Of a stretch of 64,000 nucleotides of DNA, positions 60,196 to 64,000 are shown one piece after another. The stretch covers positions 1,922,001-1,986,000 of the forward strand of contig VJWM01000044.1 in NCBI GenBank assembly GCA_010909165.1. The letters are read 5' to 3'. The DNA comes from Anthoceros angustus. Lineage: Eukaryota; Streptophyta; Anthocerotopsida; Anthocerotales; Anthocerotaceae. Both the position numbers and the translations under genes were made by a program. The notes under the pieces are model-generated. The model was given only the letters and a program-made list of their open reading frames with translations. It was not told where the DNA came from and did not search any database. Every line of letters starts with the position of its first letter. The stretch's first letter is position 1.

Positions 60196-62421
60196 TCATA
60201 CAGAAGTCCAATGCCTGAACTTGCAAATTCCTCGCCGTTTCTCTGCAAAGCAGTCGCGTACAGATTGCAACATGGCAGCCACTGCCGGAACCCTGGACAG
60301 CTCTTCACGGGAACCCTGCGCACTCACAAGGGTTGCACATAGCGTTAGAATTTGTGGGTTGTTTGTTTGCATAAAGATCCGAGAGATCTGTATTCCTACC
60401 AGATCTGAGAGTCGTTCCTCCAGGCCGCCAGCGTCAGGACTGCTGTTCATGAAAAGTTTGATGTATGCGCTTCTAATGGATCGGACCTGCGATGAACCTC
60501 CAAAGTTCAGAAGACCACACTTTCAGGCAAACGGCTGTAACTCATGGTGAAGGGAGGTCTCACCTCCGTATCTGAGAAGCCACATCGTCTGAGACCCTCC
60601 AGGTTCAGTCCACGTAACTCGGCTCTGTCTCCTGCCACCATCATGTACATCGGTACGTCCCGATCAACCTGAAACAAGCCTCAACCTTCAGACATCGGAG
60701 CCACTTGCTTCTGAAGCAAAACACTGACAACCATTCAACAGGTACGACCGATAAAGCAGCTACTGCACCATGGAGCCACCGGCCAAAAAAGAGTACGACG
60801 CTATGTGACAGAATTGATGCACAGCCACAGCTCCGCCTGTGTGGACAAAATCCTGCACTTGAAAGCGAATCAACCGTGATTCAGATTTCGTCACTCGTTA
60901 CTTTCCGTAATCGAAAGTTCGGCAGCTCAGTTTAAGAAGCAGACCTCCAGCACAACGTGGCCACCTAAGAGAGTGCCGTTGGCTAGGATGTTCCGGTTAC
61001 CCATTTTGCAATCGTGAGCAATGTGTGAGGTCCCCATGATAAGGTTGTCACTCCCGATTATCTGCGAGCCGTGAATGTGGTCACCCTCACCCGTCCACAA
61101 TACCAAGCGAGATCGATGACCGAAAAAGGGATTGGTTCACTTACTGTGGAGTCATTTGGTTTGGAAGAACGATGTATACTGACATACTCTCTGACATCAT
61201 TGTTGTGTCCCATAATCAGAGAGCAGTCATCACCTTCCTGCATAGTAAACAGCCTTTCGATGAGCAGAGACCAGCATAGGCCCAGCGACAGTCTCAAAAC
61301 CCTTTCCGGACAACTCCTGCATAAATCCCAAACAGAAAAAAGAAAAATATCTTCGGTGTTTCAGCAGCTTCATCCTGGAGGTGATCAAGACTTCTAGGAA
61401 ACCATATGTACAGCCGTTCCAGAGCTGATCAGAAACTGCAACCCTGGACGATCCAAATGTAGACCACAACACCTGCCTCACCTTATACTTCAAGTCCTGG
61501 CATTTGACGCCAACCACAGCATGATAGCCAATGGAGTTGTTGTTACCAATGAGCGTATGACCAGGAATATCTGCACCAACAACAGCACCACTGACATACA
61601 GCATTGGAAACCAGGTTACATAAGTAAGCGAGCCAGACTGACTTCAGAGCCAGGTTGAGAGCAATGGCAGTGCCATCACAGATAACAAACAGCATCCAAC
61701 GGCTGCTGGACGGATTGCTCACCAATATGCCACTTACGTGTATATCACACACCGCTCCCCAAGCTCCGTCTCCCCAAAAATGTGACTGTTAGCGTGCATA
61801 ACGCATCCATCTCCAAGCCTGGCCCCAGGCCCCACTGTACAGAACGGTCCTACCACAACTCCCTGCATCCAAACCGACATCCTCATCAGCCACAACAATG
61901 CCGTCAGCAGCAAAATCGCAGCACCACGAAAATGCCAGACCCAACCTGCCCCAAAATGGCATCCGGATGCACAATTGCTGTAGGGTGAATGTCTGGTCGT
62001 CCCGGAAGCAGGCTGGTTGCTGCGTGACAGATCACCCCCGAGTCCTTGGACGAAGGATTCTGCCTCCGCCTCTCAGCAACCTCACCTTCCCTGCTCTCGG
62101 GCACGTCGGCGTCTGAAATACTCCGACATCCAGCCCGGTCAGTACACCCACCTCCACACTGCAATGCGCAACCATGCCTACACTCCAAATCCAGCTCTCA
62201 CCAGCTGATGCCCGCGCCCCCCGCCAAAGCCTGCCGGACACCAGCCTGCTGCTGCCAGTGCTACAGCTCCTTGGCGCAGCAGCGTCGAGCCGAATCCAGT
62301 ACTTCCGGAACAACACCACCAACGGCCTGGCCCTGGCGCAGCCGTGGCCCTCGCTCACCTGGTGCTTCCCTGCCAAAATCCTGGCCAAGCTGCGATTCGG
62401 CGCGCAGCACGCGCCCGACAT
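60196..62421 (-). CDS. LPXA: UDP-N-acetylglucosamine O-acyltransferase, plant LpxA
   Basis: Minus-strand, about eight exons. LpxA transfers a 3-hydroxyacyl group from acyl carrier protein to UDP-GlcNAc, the first step of lipid A synthesis; plants keep it in mitochondria. Left-handed beta-helix hexapeptides are visible: [16 protein letters not shown] (about 61940-62000), [20 protein letters not shown] (about 61780-61860), [20 protein letters not shown] and [12 protein letters not shown] (61490-61570), [20 protein letters not shown] (61140-61210). The catalytic His is in [20 protein letters not shown] (about 60990-61050). Then [20 protein letters not shown] (about 60780-60845), [20 protein letters not shown] (60590-60660) and the C-terminal helices ending [20 protein letters not shown] and CKFRHWTSV with a stop at 60196. 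The N-terminus is assigned to ATG 62421 ([19 protein letters not shown]), Arg/Ala/Ser-rich as in a mitochondrial presequence. The exon 1 donor is not certain. Confidence 0.9.
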
Positions 62422-63375
62422 TGCGCCGGCTCCCGCCTCTGCACGCCAGGCTTCAAGCTGAGCCAAATCAGCCGCAGCAGTCGAGTGCCACAAGGTTTCT
62501 GAGCGGCAATTTCAGGCTCCCATGCATTCGAATGAGACCAGCTCGCTCTTCGCAGATCCGAGACGATAGTGTAGTGTTTTAGGGCTCCAGTCGACGGAGC
62601 GTGATTCGAGCTGGCGAGCAGCTTTGGCGTGGTATGCATGTAGATCTCGGACATGGTAGACAGCGCCATGGTGCTGTTCTTGACTGGTACCACATGTTCG
62701 TGCGGGGACGAGTGCAGAACCAGTAGAAATGAGGAGAGGCAGTGGCGTGGGCGGCGGCTGGGCGGCCTTGATCCTCCGTGACCGCAATTCCAGTCCACTG
62801 AGATGTCTCGAGCAATGGTTGAGACGTGGGTCCTCCGTCTGCCCCGCTGTGGAGCAGTGGAATTGTGCGGCTGGTCCCCGTGAGTACTGGGTGCTCTTGT
62901 GATGGTATTGCAGGTGTTGCCGGCTCTCAAATTCTCACGTTTGCCGGCTTGCAGTGCAGCCAGGTGCACGGCAGGCTTTGGGGGACAGGGTTGTGGGCAA
63001 GCGCTCAAAGTGGGGCAGCACGCTGGATGAGGTGATCCATGCGCCTTCGAATTTGTTCTGTTATGGAGTTGCGTAGGCTTCATGGGATCTGAGGCGGTGC
63101 GTGAATCTGTGCAGACGGGGAATTGGAATGGTTATTTCGCGGATTTCATTCGGAGCACAGAAAGGGACTCCATGTGGATTGGGTCGGAAAATGCAGGAAG
63201 CTTGCTGGTGTCACGAATTGCTGGACTCGGGGCATTCCATCGGCCTGGTTTCGACCCTGGAGGGTTGCGAGAGGGCTCTGGCAGGTTTTCTTCCAGCTTC
63301 TTGTTTCTTCGTAATTTTCGCCAGCTGTGGTGTGTTGTAGCATGAGTGGAAGGAAAGGCTGGCTTAACTCGACGG
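62422..63375. promoter_or_regulatory. Divergent spacer between LPXA and the PPR gene
   Basis: About 0.95 kb with no supported coding frame. Short ORFs at 62826-63035 and 63082-63345 might contain an untranslated first exon of the PPR gene, since a splice acceptor 'ctcaccattgcag' ends at 63391. Confidence 0.4.
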
Positions 63376-63391
63376 CTCTCACCATTGCAGG

Positions 63392-64000
63392 GAGGCCATT
63401 GAGGAAGAAGTGTTAGTGATTGGAGCTTGGAATGAACTGTGCGAGGAGAGGGGGCTGTATTGGGCCGTTGAAGTGTTGGACCTCCTGGTTCAGCGATTCG
63501 GATCTCAAGTTCCTGCGTCTTTTTTCTACTGTGTTCTCAAAGGGTGCATCGCGCAGAAGGATTTGGCTGTTGGCAAGCGTGTGCATGCTCTTGCTCTTAC
63601 TAGTGGGTATGAGTCAAATAGTTTCTTGGCCAACCATATTATCCGGATGTACGCTTCCCATGGCAAACTGGAGGAGGCAATGCTAGTGTTTGATAGGGTG
63701 GCTGTGCCCAGCATTTTTATGTGGTTTTCAGTTATATCAGCACATGCTGAGCAGGGACTTGCAGCACAAGCCCTCGAACTATATGGACGGATGCAACAGG
63801 CGTCTGTGAAGCCGAATAACTACGTGTTTGTGGCGGTCCTTAAGGCATGTGTGAACGCACGAGATTTGGCATCTGGCAAGAAAGTGCATGCTGATGTCTT
63901 GGGACAGTTGCTTGAGGCCAACGTTTTTGTCGGCAGCAGCCTAGTGGACATGTATGTCAAATGTGGTAGCTTAGAGGATGCTCAGACTGTGTTTGACAGA
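63392..64000 (+). CDS. Pentatricopeptide-repeat protein, PLS class, 5' part (runs off the window)
   Basis: An open plus-strand frame follows the acceptor at 63391 and continues without a stop to the window end (about 203 codons). PPR repeats are clear: VLKGCIAQKDLAVGKRVHAL, NSFLANHIIRMYASHGKLEE, 'A.LVFDRVAVPSIFMWFSVI', HAEQGLAAQALELYGRMQQA, then NYVFVAVLKACVNARDLASG, KKVHADVLGQLLEANVFVGS and SLVDMYVKCGSLEDAQTVFD. The alternation of P, L and S repeats marks the PLS class, whose members usually end in E/DYW domains and edit organelle RNA. The domain at the C-terminus is outside the window. The start codon and any targeting peptide lie upstream, possibly in an exon before 63375, and are not resolved. 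Confidence 0.9.

Noticed and set aside
61230-61604. 124-codon ORF taken as a separate gene
   Set aside because: It is an LpxA exon read through into its intron.

Overview
The window reads as nuclear DNA of a land plant that still makes flagellated sperm: a bryophyte, lycophyte or fern rather than a flowering plant. The evidence is protein content and gene structure. There are spliced plant-type genes with mostly short introns (about 50-400 bp), a PLS-type pentatricopeptide-repeat gene, a plant LpxA orthologue, an IBTK-like ankyrin/RCC1 gene, a full-length ABCB transporter, plant copia and PIF/Harbinger transposon remains, and a heterotrimeric kinesin-2 motor, a family kept in plants with motile sperm and absent from flowering plants. 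I cannot name the species.

Layout. 1-16 kb is repeat-rich. It holds a 9-bp minisatellite, a 5.6-kb duplicated block (block A, about 1.93-7.55 kb) with an SRPBCC gene and a truncated DEAH-helicase tail, a captured leucine-rich-repeat exon, a dead PIF/Harbinger transposase with a trihelix (Myb/SANT-like) partner broken up by tandem duplications, and a decayed Ty1-copia element. At about 16.65-22.3 kb the duplicated block recurs (block B) with a second SRPBCC gene, running into the complete DHX16/PRP2-like DEAH helicase (20.85-26.28 kb, minus strand). Divergent from that helicase is the tRNA adenosine-34 deaminase subunit gene ADAT2/TAD2 (26.8-27.8 kb), followed by a decayed scrap of a class I aldolase gene. 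An aquaporin with an unusual N-terminus (28.56-30.08 kb) comes next. Then a second, degenerate copy of the helicase 5' end and of ADAT2 (30.1-31.9 kb) precedes a tRNA-Glu(TTC) gene and a class I fructose-bisphosphate aldolase (32.48-33.56 kb, minus). So the order helicase-5'/ADAT2/aldolase occurs twice, and the two copies have lost opposite genes.

35.1-39.5 kb is the IBTK-like ankyrin-RCC1 gene (minus). 40.5-46.6 kb is an AT-rich island with LINE-like debris, small repeats and one unrecognised multi-exon gene (44.37-46.60 kb, minus). 47.26-52.7 kb is the kinesin-2 gene (plus), whose stalk intron carries a roughly 430-codon ORF. A PHF5A/Rds3-like splicing-factor reading frame with a frameshift lies convergent to it. 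A threefold tandem repeat separates this from the ABCB transporter (54.4-59.7 kb, minus). The last genes are mitochondrial-type LpxA (60.2-62.4 kb, minus) and, divergent from it, a PPR gene that runs off the window end.

These are mostly independent housekeeping genes, so no operon logic applies. Themes that recur are RNA processing (DHX16 helicase, PHF5A, ADAT2, PPR) and local segmental duplication followed by decay. Exon boundaries were read by eye from splice consensus and protein continuity. Gene ends given by a clear stop codon are firm. Several 5' ends are approximate, and this is stated where it applies.
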